From Aspidapion aeneum (taxonomy: Eukaryota; Arthropoda; Insecta; Coleoptera; Brentidae): a stretch of DNA of 64,000 bases. Shown piece by piece: positions 50,843 through 64,000 of this stretch. Location of the stretch: positions 100,558,185 to 100,622,184 of the forward strand of contig OY755042.1 in assembly GCA_963576565.1 (NCBI GenBank). The letters run 5' to 3'. The notes beneath the pieces are model-generated. The model was not told where the DNA came from. It made no database searches and worked only from the letters and a program-made list of their open reading frames with translations. The position numbers and the translations under genes are program-made. Numbering within the stretch: position 1 is the first letter of the stretch; the number at the start of each line of letters is the position of its first letter.

Positions 50843-53800
50843 GTGATAAAATAAAACAAACTTAAACATTGTAATGTAGTCCACAGTATAATAAATACTG
50901 GTATACTTCCGAATTACATTATAAATATACAATGTGTACGGTATATCTTATATTTTTGTGGTTTTAAAATATTTTCTGAAAATAACAATTTCCCACAAAG
51001 CAATAATTGTTCAAACACTAACTTTAAATATTATAATAAAACATTATAATTTACGAGTCACAGATATTTACGAACAAGAATAGTGTGTTGTATTTCAGCA
51101 CCAGTGTCAAGCAACTTTTTTTTCAATTCTTGTTCAATGTAAAAGTAAAAATAGGCTATCAAAAAGTATCTATTAAGTTTAGGAAAAACTGTACTTTAAT
51201 TTTAAAAATGAATTTCTTGATTTTTATGATCGAAATTTTTGGTTGTCCAACACTGGTCCTTTACAAAAAAATACAACGATTTTGATTTAATAAATATTCA
51301 CGCTAAAAGGCATTTATAGTCACATTTTTTTTAATATGAGATAACTTTTCACAATAATCATTTTCTTGTGAAGCAAAATGATTTTCGTGTTTAAAAATTT
51401 CTTTGTTTCTTTTGTATAACATATATTGTCAAATAATTGAATCATCAATTAAATCTGTATACATTAAGCTTTGTTAAATATTTAACTTTAAAGAAATCGC
51501 ACCATTTGATTTGTTTAAAAAATTAGTTTTGATATTTTTCATTTTGATATACTGGATATGGGTTTTTTTAATATTTTGTTATTTTTGGTCCCAGCTATTC
51601 TGCTTTTTGATAACTGTGCTGTAAATGTGGTATATGTTGAATTTTGTTTTACCATGGCATATTTTAAAAATAATTTTTATCCTCCAATCAAAAAAAAAAT
51701 ATAATTTAACTTTTAATCAGTCTTTATCAATTTCTCTTCCAATTCTTAATTTAAAGAAAATTTGCTATCTATACAAAATTGTGGTATCCTTTTCTTTTTA
51801 GAGTATAAACTATAAATAGTCTGTAAAAATTTTAATTTGTGTGAATTTTTTTACATTGTAATTTTTTTTTACTTTTTGAAATATGCCATTGATTTGGTAT
51901 TCCGAATTGTATCCGGTTTGAACTTGCTGTATTGTGTTACCGCATCGGTGAAAAGCTTTTTTTTAAAGAAAACCTTAAATTTAAGCATTTACTACATCTA
52001 CTATTTCACTAAGTAAAAGTATCTTAAAAGAACTATGATTAGTTAAAAGTGCCGTCACCATGTATATTAGTGATTCATATACAAAAAACTTCATAGTGAA
52101 TATTTAAAACCTAAGAATCTTGTACTGTAAGTGTCACAAATTCGACATTATTTTGTTATTTGTTACGACTAAAAGCTATTAAGTAAGTATACACTTTGTC
52201 TAACAGAAAAATCTACAAATTTCTGATGGGGTTAAAGAAAGTTAATAAATTCAATAAATAAAATAAAATGTTGAATATTTGTTGAAGCTTGACTACCTAG
52301 AAACAAAAAAAAATGTTACTTTTTTACCAAAAAAAAAACAAAAATTAAAATGGCTATAAAATTCCAGTATTATATAATTTTAATATATGTAGGTATTTTG
52401 CATTTTTATTTACTTTCACCTAATATTTTGATCAATGGGGAGGGAATTTAACAATCTTTGCATTTTAATCATTCTTATTAAATAGTAGAATATTAGAAAA
52501 CTAATGTTTTTTTTTTATAAAAATAACTTTTTAACCCCATATGAGAGTTTTGTTTTAAATATATTACTGCAGTGGAAAAGAACATTGTACACAGAAAAAA
52601 GTTTGTTATTTGCATGAGGAGTTTTAAAATTTACTTTTCACCGAAGCGGTCAAATGTGGAAAATTGTAGTGACTATTGCTCATTTATGGTTTGTGGAAAA
52701 AGTAGACAAAAACTTGTATTTATTATTTAAAACGAATCCTGTTTTAAAAAACTTTTAACGAGTTTTCTTAGTTTCTTTTTATAATGGATTATTTAGCAGG
52801 CACACAAACATTTAAAGTGTGCTAAAAAGTACTATTTACAACGATATTAAAAAAGCAAAACTTAAAATTTATTTACTTGACTCTAATTCTACATAAGAAA
52901 AGTAAAACTAATTAACAAATACGTTTATCATAAAAAAGTAATAAAATTATGTGTATTAAAAAAATATGTAGGAAAACTACAAAAAAAGTCTTATTTTGTG
53001 AAAAACTATTGTGGAATGATAAGGTTAAACGTCTAGCAAAAAAAAACCTTGGTCCATGGGTTTTAATCGGGTTGAAAAAAATAAGGAAAATACTGACACT
53101 TAAGGCATAATATTAATTATAGTCCAATTTTTTTAGTTTTGGGTCATTTTAGAGTCGTTTCGTATCAAATCAACTAGAGGTTTGGCAGACAATTTTTGGT
53201 ATATTTCTTCTACCTATATAAAGAGGATGAAAAATCCCAAATTTAACATTTTTCTGATAATTTAAAAAAAAAATTAAACTTTGAAAATTAAAAATAAATG
53301 CTAGTTTGGCTTAAACATGTACAAACAAACATTAAGATAACGCGAAAAATACTTACACCGGGATAGTGATGTAAGGCTTATCTGAAAGGTCTTTAAACTA
53401 CCTATCAGATCAATTTAAAAAAAAACAAAATTAAAATTTTTGGGATGGGTTTATGTTGACAAATATTTTAATAAAAATACATAGAAAAAAAGTCAGAAAA
53501 GGATCATTTTTCTAATAAAATACACAACAAAAATTAGTCTTTTTTTGTCTTTTGTCAAAAAAATTTAACTAATTTTTTATGATTTTTTTAGTTTTCATTT
53601 AGGCGAATAAGTCACAATTATTGAAATAAATTTAAAAATTTACAAAAGCCCAATATCACTTAACTCGTGTAGGTTTACTCGACATATCTTAATTTTTTAA
53701 GTACATTTTTCAGTCAAAATTCCTTTTTTTTTACTATTCAAATTTAATTTTATAAAAAGTACTTACCAGAAAATTTATCCTCTTTGTGGGTAGAATGAAT

Positions 53801-54429
53801 ATACCAAAAATTATATCAAAATCAGTGAAATGGTCTATCAAACCTTCATTATTTTGGTTGATTACATACGGAATGGCCCTTTCGTGTACTGATTTTGAAA
53901 ATTTTCGATATAGCTTTACTTTAAATTTATATTTTTATTTTATAAAATATAAATTTATATTTTAACTCTATAAAAAATTACTACTTAACAAAAATTAGGT
54001 TTTAAGATATGTAGATAGTACGTCTTAAAATTTTAATTAAAAAAACTTAGGTCAATAGACAATGACAATTTTAAAAATTATTGTCTGACAGATTTTTTTG
54101 GCCACTGTCAAAATGGCGGTATAATAGGTACTATTTTCTCGAAATTTAAAAGAATCTTTTGTTTTTTTGTTTTAGGTATTTAGAGACTTTTCAATATAAT
54201 TAAAAATTATAAATAAAGCTTCATTCATTACAATATGAAATTTTTTGACTGGTAGAAACAATTTTATGGACTAAAAAGTTTAGATCAATTTTTTTTATAG
54301 TTGTATTGCTGTACCGAAAATAATCAAAATGTATCTAACTCATCTACTTTTGTAGATTTATTTACCCTTTCTTCAGTTATTTTAGAAAGAAAATGTCAAA
54401 AGATATATCAGTTTAAACCTGATGACATT
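50843..54429. other. AT-rich intergenic stretch without a supported gene
   Basis: No frame longer than about 66 codons and no recognisable domain. A weak, diverged inverted pair (53143-53270 against 53770-53890) shares TTTTTGGTATATT, AAAGAGGAT and AACCTC/GGTTTG-type blocks and may be an old foldback. Confidence 0.4.
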
Positions 54430-55271
54430 GGGTCTGTAATCTCATTATATTTTTTCCCACCCATTTAGACCATTAATCATTGATATAGGAATATAAAAGA
54501 AATTGTGTTCGAATTCGCGAAATTTTTACTTTTAAATTGCATCTTGACTTTATTCCTGATGCTTACCATATTTGACAGGCGCTCAAATTTATAGTTTTTG
54601 TGAATTGGATGCTCCTTATATTGTTTAATTAATAGATTAGGCTTGGAATATACTTTCCAAAAATACCCCATATGTCGCAGTTTTGATAAATAGTTTCTGA
54701 AATATTAGCGATAATTTTTTAAAGGATAAAAAAATAACATTTCCACTGTTGTGTTAATTTCAGTGTCCTTATTTTAAACTATGTTAGTCCTTATGTATAA
54801 ACAGTGACAATGACAAATATTTTTTTTAAATGACGCTCAAAATGACAACCGGTAACGACAACAAAGTTTATATGTCTTGTCACATCATGTCATTGTCACT
54901 GTTGATACATGGGGACTAACATAATTTGGAATAAGGATACTAAAATTAGCACAAGAGCAGTACTGTTATATTTTTATCATAAAAAAAAATAATTGCTAAT
55001 ATCTCAGAAACTATGGCTCTAAATTACGGCATATCGGGTATTTTTGGAAAATATGTTCCAAGGCTAATCTATTAATTAAATAATATAAGAGCATCTAATT
55101 TACAAAAACTATACATTTGAGCACCTGTCAAATATGGTAAGCATCAGGAATAAAGTCAAGATGCAATTTAAAAGTGAAAATTTCGCGAAGTCGAACACAA
55201 TTTCTTGTATATTCCTATATCAATTATGAATGGTCTAAAAGGGTGGGAAAAAATATAATAAGACACCCTGT
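54430..55271. repeat. Large foldback, about 840 bp, arms near 400 bp
   Basis: The left arm (TAGACCATTAATCATTGATA, AATTGTGTTCGAATTCGCG, GGAATATACTTTCCAAAAAT) is mirrored on the right with roughly one difference in seven. The centre is near 54850, between GACAATGACA-type blocks. The outer end AGACACCCTG resembles mariner-class termini. Confidence 0.65.
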
Positions 55272-56191
55272 AAAAATACAAAAAAATTGAACTTAATATG
55301 TATTGGTGAGGTACATATTATAGATCATTTTGAATGAATGTAATAAATTAGGGGGTTTTAAAAACACCAGGAAAAATTATATCACTTTCACAAAATATAT
55401 AAAAAAAATGTCTTTGTAGTTTAAAATCTTTTCAGATTTATCAAATAAATTTCTATAAACTAAAAACTAAAATTAATTCATTAAATTCAATAAAAATGAG
55501 CCATATTTAAATCTTAAACCCTTTTTAAAAAGGCGTGTAATTATAATAACAATGAGTTTTTTAAAATAAAAACTTTACATTTTTTATTATGAAACATTCC
55601 ATAACAAACTAGCCATTTTTATACCATTTAAAATTAAATTTTTGCATTTTGTTTTTTGTGATTGGCAAATTTTTTTGACTTGTATTTATAAAAAATAATA
55701 ATTTTTTGGAAATTATTATAATTTTTTGTTAGATTTAATCTTAAGAAACAAAATACAAGTTTAAAGGGTATAAAAGGGGGTGGTTTACTTATGGAGTGTC
55801 CCGTATATCTTAACGAACACATTAGTGTGCTATTACATATCATCTCTCTTCAAGTAAAAATATTCCCTTGTTTCAGGGAAGAAAAATTTCATGTATAATA
55901 AAATGGATAGTTAAAAATATAAACTTTTACGCGTATACTTTTAAGGTTACATTTACACTGTTGAATTTACATTTTGCTTGGACCGCGTAAGTGATGAATA
56001 CATAATAAAGCCCTTAATTAGATATTACCACCACAATTTTAAAAAAAGTACTTAAAAACTTATTTTTTAGAAAAAAAAAGAATTTATTTCAAAAAAAAAT
56101 TATAACCTTGAGAATATAATTTTTTTGTGTGCATACTGTCAAAACTATTTAAATATAGACACATTTTAACAAATAAACCGAGGTGGGTGGT

Positions 56192-56371
56192 CATGGGCGT
56201 AGTCAGGGTCTCGCTCAGGGTGGGGCAAAAAAGCCAAAAAATGTATAATCAGATATTTATTGAAAAATAATATAAATGCTGTTCTATTAATTAACTAAAG
56301 CCAGGATGGGGCAGGTGACAAGCCAGGGTGAGGCAAGTGCCCCACCCTGCCCCACGTTGACTACGCCCATG
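56192..56371. mobile_element. hAT MITE, 180 bp, exact 8-bp target duplication
   Basis: CATGGGCGTAGTCAGGG and the complement GACTACGCCCATG, flanked by TGGGTGGT at 56184-56191 and 56372-56379. The interior has GGTGGGGCA and TGCCCCACC blocks that pair. Confidence 0.8.
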
Positions 56372-56884
56372 TGGGTGGTAATGACTAACTTGGGCAAGCT
56401 ATACAGGATTCCCAAATTTGATGCTTTCGGGGGTTTCGATTATTTCTAGAGTAGATCGAAAAAACTAATCCCCACTTGCAAGGCTCGATTCTTAAGAAAA
56501 GATTAAACGTGTATATATTGATATAAGAAGCTGTTATTAAGCCACAGGGTGTTTTTGAGAAGACTGCATTTTGGAAGACGGGCCTGCAATTTTTTTATTT
56601 ATGAAAATTTCATTTTGGTATAAATTGTTTTTTTATAGATTTTTTTATAAATAACAATTAATTATCAAATTAAATTTCATAGTTACTGTTGGTTTTTAAT
56701 ATATTACATAAAATTGTTATTTTTTTATGAAATGAACCCTTTTATTCCTTCATATTCTTTGGATTTTTTTATACTATTTGTTTTTGTTTTGTATATATAT
56801 ATATTTTTACAGTGTTTACAATATTTTAAAATTATCAAATTATGAAATTAATGAAGAATCTAGAAGAAATTAAAAAACAAAATA

Positions 56885-57987
56885 TAGGGTGTCCCAAAAA
56901 AGGTTTTTCACATTTCTACCACAGATTTGTTAGACTAAAATATGTCGATTTAAGTGAACTTAGTTAAGTTTCCGAGACACAGGACGTTAAGGTTAAAAAA
57001 TTAAAATCGAATTTTATTTATTATTATTTTATTTATTTAATTAACAATTTTTAACGTATCAATTTTAAAATTCACGCTTCACACTGCATGTCTAATGATT
57101 TAAAATCATTATAACTTTTTTCTCATTGTAGGTTTTTACTTTCTTTGTTAAGAAAGTTATTTCCTAAGTAATTTTAATCTAAAAAGGTACTCTTGTTAAA
57201 ATCCGATAAAGTAAGCTGCTTTTGTTTTTTTTTTTTTTGAGGACTAAATGTGGTCAGTGAATTAGTAATACCAAATAAATTATTCTAAAATACTGTTTAT
57301 TTATTATTTTTAATATTTTGAATTGTTTTTTCAGAATAATTTGGTTATTTTGGAGGGCATTGAACATTAAAAATAGAAATATCTTTAAAACGGCTTACTT
57401 CATCGGAATAAGAGTACTAGTTTTGCTTGAAAATGTTTAATTAATTATTTTCTTAACAAAAAATAATAAAATACACTGAGAAGAAAGTTATGGACATTTT
57501 AATCCATCAGAAGTGCAGTGTGTAGCGCCCTTTAACGGCTACACTAAAAAGAAAGTGTCCATATTCAGACTTCGCATCCCAGAAAACTCCCGGGTACTAA
57601 TTTTGAACGTATTAATTCAACGCTCATTTCAAAAATCCAATAAAGAAAGGGCCATTTCATGAAAAAAATACCTACTTATGTAAACTCTCAAAAACTAAAA
57701 GTGACAGATGAAATTGAATTTGGCAGTTGGATTCTTTATAAAAAGTATTCATAAAAAATTTATTTACACCAAAATAAAATTTTCAAAAATAAAAAAGTTA
57801 TCGGCCCCCTCCAAAAATGCGGATTTTTCAGAAACCCTCCGTAGCATAAAAACGGCTTGTTATATCAAGAAGGGGTTTTGACCTTTTTCTCTTGAAAATC
57901 GAGCACCACAAGTGAAGTTTAGTTTTTTCTATCTCATCTAGAAGTACCTGAAACCCTTCAACAACATCGAATTTTGGACACCCTGTA
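56885..57987. mobile_element. Mariner-class foldback element, 1.1 kb
   Basis: Ends TAGGGTGTCCCAAAA and TTTTGGACACCCTGTA with TA on each side. Long imperfect inverted arms run inward (CACACTGCATG/AGTGCAGTGTGT, AAGTAAGC/GGCTTACTT). No transposase. Confidence 0.55.
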
Positions 57988-58315
57988 TAATAAGTAAGAA
58001 ATGTGGCTTCTTTAATATTAAAAATTATCACATTAAAAATAAAAACAAAATTATCGCTACTTTAACATTGCACAGAAATAGTGGCACACCTGCGTTTGTC
58101 AATAAATAAAAAAATTAAACAAAATCTAGACAAACAATATCAACTTAGTTATTTACAAAATATAGAATTTAAAAAATCATTTAAAAAATGCTTATTCGAG
58201 ATTTTCGCCCGTACAAAAAATATGCATAATATTTTTTATGATAAATATTTACTCAAAAATATATTTTACTTCTTGTTGATTTTGTCTATCTAAATGTTGA
58301 TTAAAAAAAGTAAAC

Positions 58316-58795
58316 TAGCTAAACTAGTCCCAAATACGACATTTATTTTAATTTAAAAAAAGAAACTTTTTTATGGTATAGATTAGGTTTTAAATATCCT
58401 ATAATAGTTTTTGTGAATCCTGAAAAGTTTGCAAAAAACTAAAAACTACTTAAATCAGAGACGTGGTTAAGTTTTATATCACATGTCGTACCCTCTGTTT
58501 ACAACTTTTTGAGATGTAGTAAAAAAACTATTTTAAAAATTCTTTTTTTTTTCATAAAAAAAATAGTTTTTTTTTACAAAATTTATACTATGTGAAGTGT
58601 TATTGAATGGTGATTTTAAAGAGCTTTTTAATAAGGTATAAGTCAATGCTCTGGTGTAAGTAGTTTTTAAGATATTGCAGGTTTTTTGATTTTAAAATAT
58701 TTAATATTAGAAATTTTCTTTACCAAAATTAATCAAAATCAGTGAGGTGATCTACGACACCTCTGAGATTTAAATGTCGTATTTAGGACTATACT
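58316..58795. repeat. AT-rich foldback, about 480 bp
   Basis: ACTAGTCCCAAATACGACATTTA (from 58323, in part) is mirrored by AAATGTCGTATTTAGGACTAT near 58771-58791. The inner pairing is weak. The AATCAAAATCAGTGA block before the right end recurs near 53816. Confidence 0.45.
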
Positions 58796-59399
58796 CTTTA
58801 CAAAAAGATACAGCCAAAAAATATACCTACTTGATTCAAAAACAAACTAAAGCCTAGAGTTAAAAAATTTGGCGAGCTTGGTTTCTCGAGGTAATTTAAA
58901 TGAGGTTACAAATTGTTTAATATATTTTTATAGGGTCACTTTGTTTTTGAAAATCAAGAATTTAAACTGTATTTACAGCCTAAACAATTTTTAAAATAGG
59001 TATAGGTAAAAAGTTTAACAAATCTTTTTTTTTGTTTACTTTTTTTGAAAAATGTTGATATACTTATTTGCATCGCAAGCGCAAAGTGAGGACACACAAA
59101 CATTTAAAACAGTGTTTTTATCATTTTGGAAAATCTTAGCCTACATGAACCTACATACTCTCAATCTCAAAAATAATTTCATGTCGATTTCCCTAGAATT
59201 AAAAAAAATCAGAGAAATATGCCATGATTTGGCAAAACTGACACCAGTATAAGGAATCCGATAGAAGTTTGTTTCTCTTCAGTAAATCCTTTGAGGTTTT
59301 ATGATATGGCACTTTTGGAATTTTTGAATTTGATAATTATTTTTAAAGGGAGGTCGTTCCTTACTACAAAAGCTTGATCAGTTCCCTGGAAAGTTCACT

Positions 59400-59478
59400 T
59401 TTTTTCCTCGAAATCGATGGTGTAGTTCGACAGTTATAATGAAAAACATTTTGTCCGTTTTTTCCCCATCCGGTATTT
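59400..59478 (+). repeat. Solitary end of the 47064-48316 family
   Basis: AAATCGATGGTGTAGTTCG, TTATAATGAAAAA and TTGTCCG...CCATCCGGTAT follow the same order as the right TIR at 48248-48317, diverged. No partner end was seen nearby. Confidence 0.5.
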
Positions 59479-59740
59479 TTGTTATTAACTAATAAAAATA
59501 AAATTTTACTTGGTTTGAGAAAACACTTACTTGTTGGTGTTGAGTTATTTTGACATTTTGAATGCGCCTTAACTGTTGTGGTGCAGTGTTGTCAAGTTAG
59601 TCACTTAAGAGGCGACATTATTTTTGAGACCGACCGTACATCTTTGTAAAAAATGCATTTTATTTCTTGAAAGTGATCACTGCGTTATCATTTTAAAAAT
59701 TCGCCTTGAATCACTTTGTTGATAAACTTATTTATTTCAT

Positions 59741-59926
59741 TTATTGTTTTGTGGATAAAAAATCTGGCACATATATGGTTGGAATGTTTGGTTTCAGTTT
59801 CCCATCTGGATCACCTTTGCACTCACTGTCCTTGAACACCCTTAAAGTTTCCAGAAAAAATACTTGCAACTTAACAATTTCTTTAACTATTCTGGAGCCT
59901 GTGCCGATTTCAAGGTTGTAACGCAT
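59741..59926 (-). CDS. Possible small CDS or terminal exon, unknown function
   Basis: Minus-strand frame from ATG at 59926, 61 residues, ending KPNIPTIYVPDFLSTKQ and stop, followed within 10 bases by AATAAA-type sequence. The frame stays open upstream to a GTG at 59962 and could be a spliced 3' exon (AAG acceptor near 59967). Composition is more protein-like (mixed charge, few N/K runs) than other frames here. No family recognised; it may be chance. Confidence 0.25.
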   Translation of the reverse strand: MRYNLEIGTGSRIVKEIVKLQVFFLETLRVFKDSECKGDPDGKLKPNIPTIYVPDFLSTKQ

Positions 59927-59962
59927 TTGTAAAGTGTTTATAAAAATTCCTGCCTTGTACAC

Positions 59963-61967
59963 TACTTAAATTTGAAAATTATATTCATTTGCGATCGAAA
60001 AACGGCCTATGACGTTTTATGGCTTTGGGTTTGGCAACGCAGCATTCTGTGTGAAACCAATAGAAACAACTACTAGCAAGTAGGCGTAGTAAACAAATGT
60101 AGTCCACCATAAAATAATAAACCTTTTCCTTCTCTAATTTTGCAACTGTAAAGTAGAGAACCTTTAAGAGCCCCCTGGAGGTAGGTTAATGTATTGATAT
60201 GCACAAAGTTAGTTATAAAAAAATTCTGAATTTAAAAAAAAATCAAAGCTTCAAAAAGTTTTTCAAATTTTTTAAAATCCTAAAAAAATGTATTATTTTT
60301 GTTAACGTTAACAAAGAATGTTTTAAAGGTTTTAATAAGAAAAATTAATATCCACATTTAATAAAATCGATTTTGTAAAATTATTTTATTTTAGCCGTTA
60401 ATTTATTCTTCATTAATTACCATATACATAATTCTTATGTATATGTCTTCTACACAACAATGATATGAGGGGTTAGTCTTAATCCATCACCCTTAGGCGT
60501 AACGTGCCTCGTGCGATGAGACCGAGAGCAGCGTTGTCAAGTTTTGCTCAGAGTATTAGGCTATAAGGAAAGGCGCGTTATCTAGTTAGTATCATGTTAA
60601 ATAAACTCACAAAATCTAAACGCAGAGAGTGTCGGGACACACTCTACAAAAGGAATTGAAGGACATTATGAAATTGATAGATACCTAATAAAAATCGGCC
60701 AATGGTCCAGAATATTAATTGTCATAATTTTGAGTATAGTTTTTGTAAAACTTTAACTGTGTTGACGTACAGTGCGTAAGTCTATGTTACATTTTAATTT
60801 CATCTAAATCTACTCACAGTTTTTCATAGCAGACTCTCAGGTGAGCCAGTTAGGAAACCAAAGGATATGTATATAAAGCATACCATATTATATACAAGTA
60901 CTGCAGTATTTTGGTCCAACTTAAATATGTGTTGATAGTTTGCTATAAATCTGGTTTTGAGTGGGTCACTTTTGGATCTGATTACAGAAAATAATATTTT
61001 TTGATTTGTAAAAACAAAACAGACAAAATTTTATATAAAACTCAGGTTTGATTTAATTGATTTTAATACAATTTTATTTGGCACAGCAAGGCAATATATT
61101 TGTTGGCCTATTTTTGGCTATAATCGCGCCCGCCTGTACCTCAGTGAGCCAATGACACAGCAAATGAAGTGCAGAGGAGGCCTTCATTTATTGGCAAGGT
61201 TGTCTATTTTTTCGTAGTTATTAAGTTATTGTTTTGGAATAAAAAAGGTTTATATAAAATTATATACTCTATACAATATTTCCTGTAATCAAAACCTAAA
61301 AGTGAACCCAAATATAACTGTCGGTATCGGTTTGGTTTATGGTTGGTTGCAATATTATATCTGACGGCTGTTGAAGGGAAAGAAGCATTTTTTTGTAACT
61401 CTACCTGGAGTCAATCTTTATCTCTCAAAAACAAAATAGCTTCCATTTTTCAAATATATAATATATTTTTTTATAATATCTTATATACTACTTAATATTG
61501 ATGTAAATATATATTATGTATTATGTATATACCATCTAATTGCACTTCATTGTTGAAAACAAAACAACAAAAACAAAAAAAATATCACCAAGAAAACTGA
61601 TGGCACACTGTCGTATAGTACACCAGTTTTCGGAGTTTCCCTTTTTCAAATATTTTTGTTTAATTTCAATTAACTACGGCTTAATTTCATTATAATATTT
61701 TAAGATATTTTTAGAGAAAATATACATCAAAAATTTTGATTAAATCACAGATAGATATAATTTTTTCCATTCAATTCACGGATCCTTCCCGAGAGATATT
61801 TTTCTTTCGATTAAATACGAAATCTATTCCAAAAGTATATCATCTACAAAGCACTTAAGACGAGAAACCTATTTTGTGATGATGTTGGCAACATTGTTGA
61901 TGTTTTTGCCCCTGCCTGCGCCTTCGCCACCAAAGAAACGCGGCGCGAAAAGAAACTTAAAGTGAAA
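59963..61967. other. Intergenic, AT-rich, nothing supported
   Basis: No coding frame, TIR pair or RNA gene was recognised in this stretch. Confidence 0.4.
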
Positions 61968-62201
61968 CAGCCAGGCGTCCTCTTTTGTTGAAAACTTATA
62001 GCGGCCTTAACGATCTCTTATAAGGTAAATGTTGTGGTAGTTTTATGTTCGCTGCTTTTTTCCAATGAGGCAAAACGGTTTGGACAGCCTGGCGCCCTCC
62101 TTGGCTGAAAGTTTATAGCGGCCTTAACGATCTCTTATAAGATAAACTTTCTAGTAGTTTTATGTTTGCTGCTTTTTTTCAATAAAGCAAAACGATTTGC
62201 C
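61968..62201. repeat. Direct tandem duplication, 117-bp unit
   Basis: Units start CAGCCAGGCG (61968) and CAGCCTGGCG (62085). Both contain TATAGCGGCCTTAACGATCT and GTAGTTTTATGTT. About 85 percent alike by eye. Confidence 0.75.
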
Positions 62202-62924
62202 AATACTTTTACAAACTTCTTGCATCTTCGCCTCTTTTTAGATTTTACTTTTGGAATTTGCTTCGTATGTTTTTCATAATTATATTTTTGGATCATCAAA
62301 GCAGCATATTATTTATAATAATCCGTAAACACGGATAAGGTGAAAATTGTCCTATACAATTTAGAAGTTAGCGACGTTAAGACACACCGAAATACATTTA
62401 TAATATAATTTTTTTACAGGCCAAATATACGTCACAACATTTAAGAATATCATTTAAATCAAATGATCTTAGCTCCTTAATTCCTAATTTTTTTAATTTA
62501 CCTAGTTAATCGATAAATACGAGTATAAGTATAATATAATGGATCCAAAATCAGGTAAATATATAAGTAACAAACTTTCAGTAGGTAGATAAAAATTTAA
62601 ATTTTTTGGAAAGTATAACTAAATTTGGTCTTTTGTCAGTCTTAAAATTTTGGTTTACTACTCATTAAAAATGTTTGCCTTGCACCTCATCGGTAAGTAG
62701 TTCAGGTTACTTACCTACAAACTAAAAATCTGGTTTTTAGTAGGTACATTTGGTACAACATTTGGTACCTAATAAATACTTTTTAACTATTTTGTTGGAT
62801 TAAAATTATATTTTGCACCTGAACCATGAGGGCCTGTATTTTGTCACAAATTCAATAAATTAAACATAAACCCGACGTAAACGTACTCAAGTGACTGTCA
62901 AAATATTTCAGCTAAATCAATACT

Positions 62925-63566
62925 AAATACGTTAGAGCATAAATATGGGGCATACCCATTCTCACACGTGATGCTTGAAGCCAGGACCCCTATTTAATTC
63001 TTAATGTTCCTTTTTCGGGTAGAGAGGATTTCGGTTACTGCGCATGCATCAGTTTTGGTGGTTTTGGAACATACTCCGTTACGTCACTACATTATATGAC
63101 AGTTGTTTAGGGTTATGTCTATTATTTTTTTCTAAAAACTAATGGATTGGGTGAAAATTTATCAAATTGTGGATTAAAATTGTAGTTTTTCCAAAACTTA
63201 TTGTGGAGATGTATTGTAAAACATGTGCGGTGTAAATTGTTATTAAAGTTAAGAGTGGTTTATAAATGTCATTAAACACTCTTCATGGGGTCCACAGTAA
63301 ATCTGCACAATTAGCTTTAGAAAAACTACAATTCTAATCCACAATTTGAAAAATTTTCACTCAATCAACTAGTTTTTAGAAAAAAAATAAATATATATAG
63401 TGACGTAACGGCGTATGTTCCAAAGCCACTAAAACTGACGCATGCGCAGTAACCGAAATCCTGTCTACCCGAAAAAGGAACATTAAGAATAAAATAGGGG
63501 TCCTGGCCTCATGCATCGCGTGTGAGAATGCATGGATATGCCCCATATTTATGCTCTAACGTATTT
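62925..63566. repeat. Large foldback, about 640 bp, arms near 270 bp
   Basis: AAATACGTTAGAGCATAAAT at the left is mirrored to 63566. The arms include ATGTTCCTTTTTCGGGTAGA, TGCGCATGC and CTAAAAACTA blocks. The unpaired loop is about 63210-63330. Confidence 0.7.
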
Positions 63567-64000
63567 GAAACAGCTGTATCCTGTATTGATTGATTCGTTG
63601 ACCGAATAACTTTTATTTGAGTGCGTTTATACCGTGTTTAAGATGTTGTATTTTATGTTTAATTTAATAATTTTGCGATAATAATGACTAAAATTAAACC
63701 GTGGAATGTATAGATTTAAAAAAAAAGAAAACAAATTTAACACATTTAATATTTAAAAACAGGAATTTTTTTTAAGAAGGAATGTAGGTATATCAATTTT
63801 AGAATTTCTTAGATAGATAATAATTATAGCACCAATTAGTTTCAAACCAATCCTTTACAATAAATAAGATCATTTGATTGTTTTATAAAATAGGATTACT
63901 AGTACAATTTTTATCATCGAATTGAAAAACATCTAGTAAATAGAGACAACACTGCTTTGATGGTTTTTGAATAAAAAATAAGAAAATTTAAGGATTCAAT

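Noticed and set aside
57828..58031. 67-codon minus-strand frame with GCPKFDVVEGF
   Set aside because: It overlaps the CACCCTGTATAA terminus of a mariner-class element and has no known domain.

Overview
This is an AT-rich, intron-bearing, transposon-laden eukaryotic nuclear segment. The encoded proteins and mobile elements (BEL/Pao retroelement, PIF/Harbinger with an MADF gene, many hAT- and mariner-like miniature elements) indicate an arthropod, most likely an insect. A beetle would fit the long repeat-filled introns, but nothing in the window proves the order. There is no sign of bacterial or viral gene organisation.

Layout: (1) 1-190, minus strand: first coding exon of a FYVE-type zinc-finger protein that runs off the left edge. 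(2) 484-8749: relic of a PIF/Harbinger transposon. Its transposase intron has received a complete BEL/Pao LTR retrotransposon (973-7544), whose two LTRs read as identical and whose 1758-residue polyprotein is open, so the insertion is young. (3) 8785-11346: a second Harbinger-like relic with a broken MADF gene, then a Harbinger-type MITE. (4) 11564-12448, minus strand: Arl3, three coding exons. (5) 14239-18252, plus strand: an RCCD1-like RCC1-repeat protein, four exons. (6) 18253-22087: RTE-type LINE relic, paired SINEs and foldbacks. (7) 22088-46166, minus strand: CHERP, ten coding exons over 24 kb, 791 residues, all splice phases closing, one intron of the GC-AG class. Its introns hold most of the repeats of the window. 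(8) 46200-64000: no convincing gene, dominated by inverted-repeat elements and AT-rich DNA.

The host genes are housekeeping-type: a small GTPase of ciliary/lipidated-cargo traffic (Arl3), a chromatin/RCC1 protein (RCCD1) and a spliceosome-associated SURP/CID/G-patch protein (CHERP). They do not form an operon-like functional unit.

The most unusual content is a set of palindromic structures: a perfect 273-bp-armed palindrome in CHERP intron 1; a 2.1-kb array of subrepeats in mirror orientation flanked by a 10-bp direct repeat (like Drosophila FB elements); tiny 49-69 bp perfect hairpins with hAT-like termini and, in two cases, exact 8-bp target duplications; and two opposite copies of a family with 7-bp target duplications bracketing a single CHERP exon.
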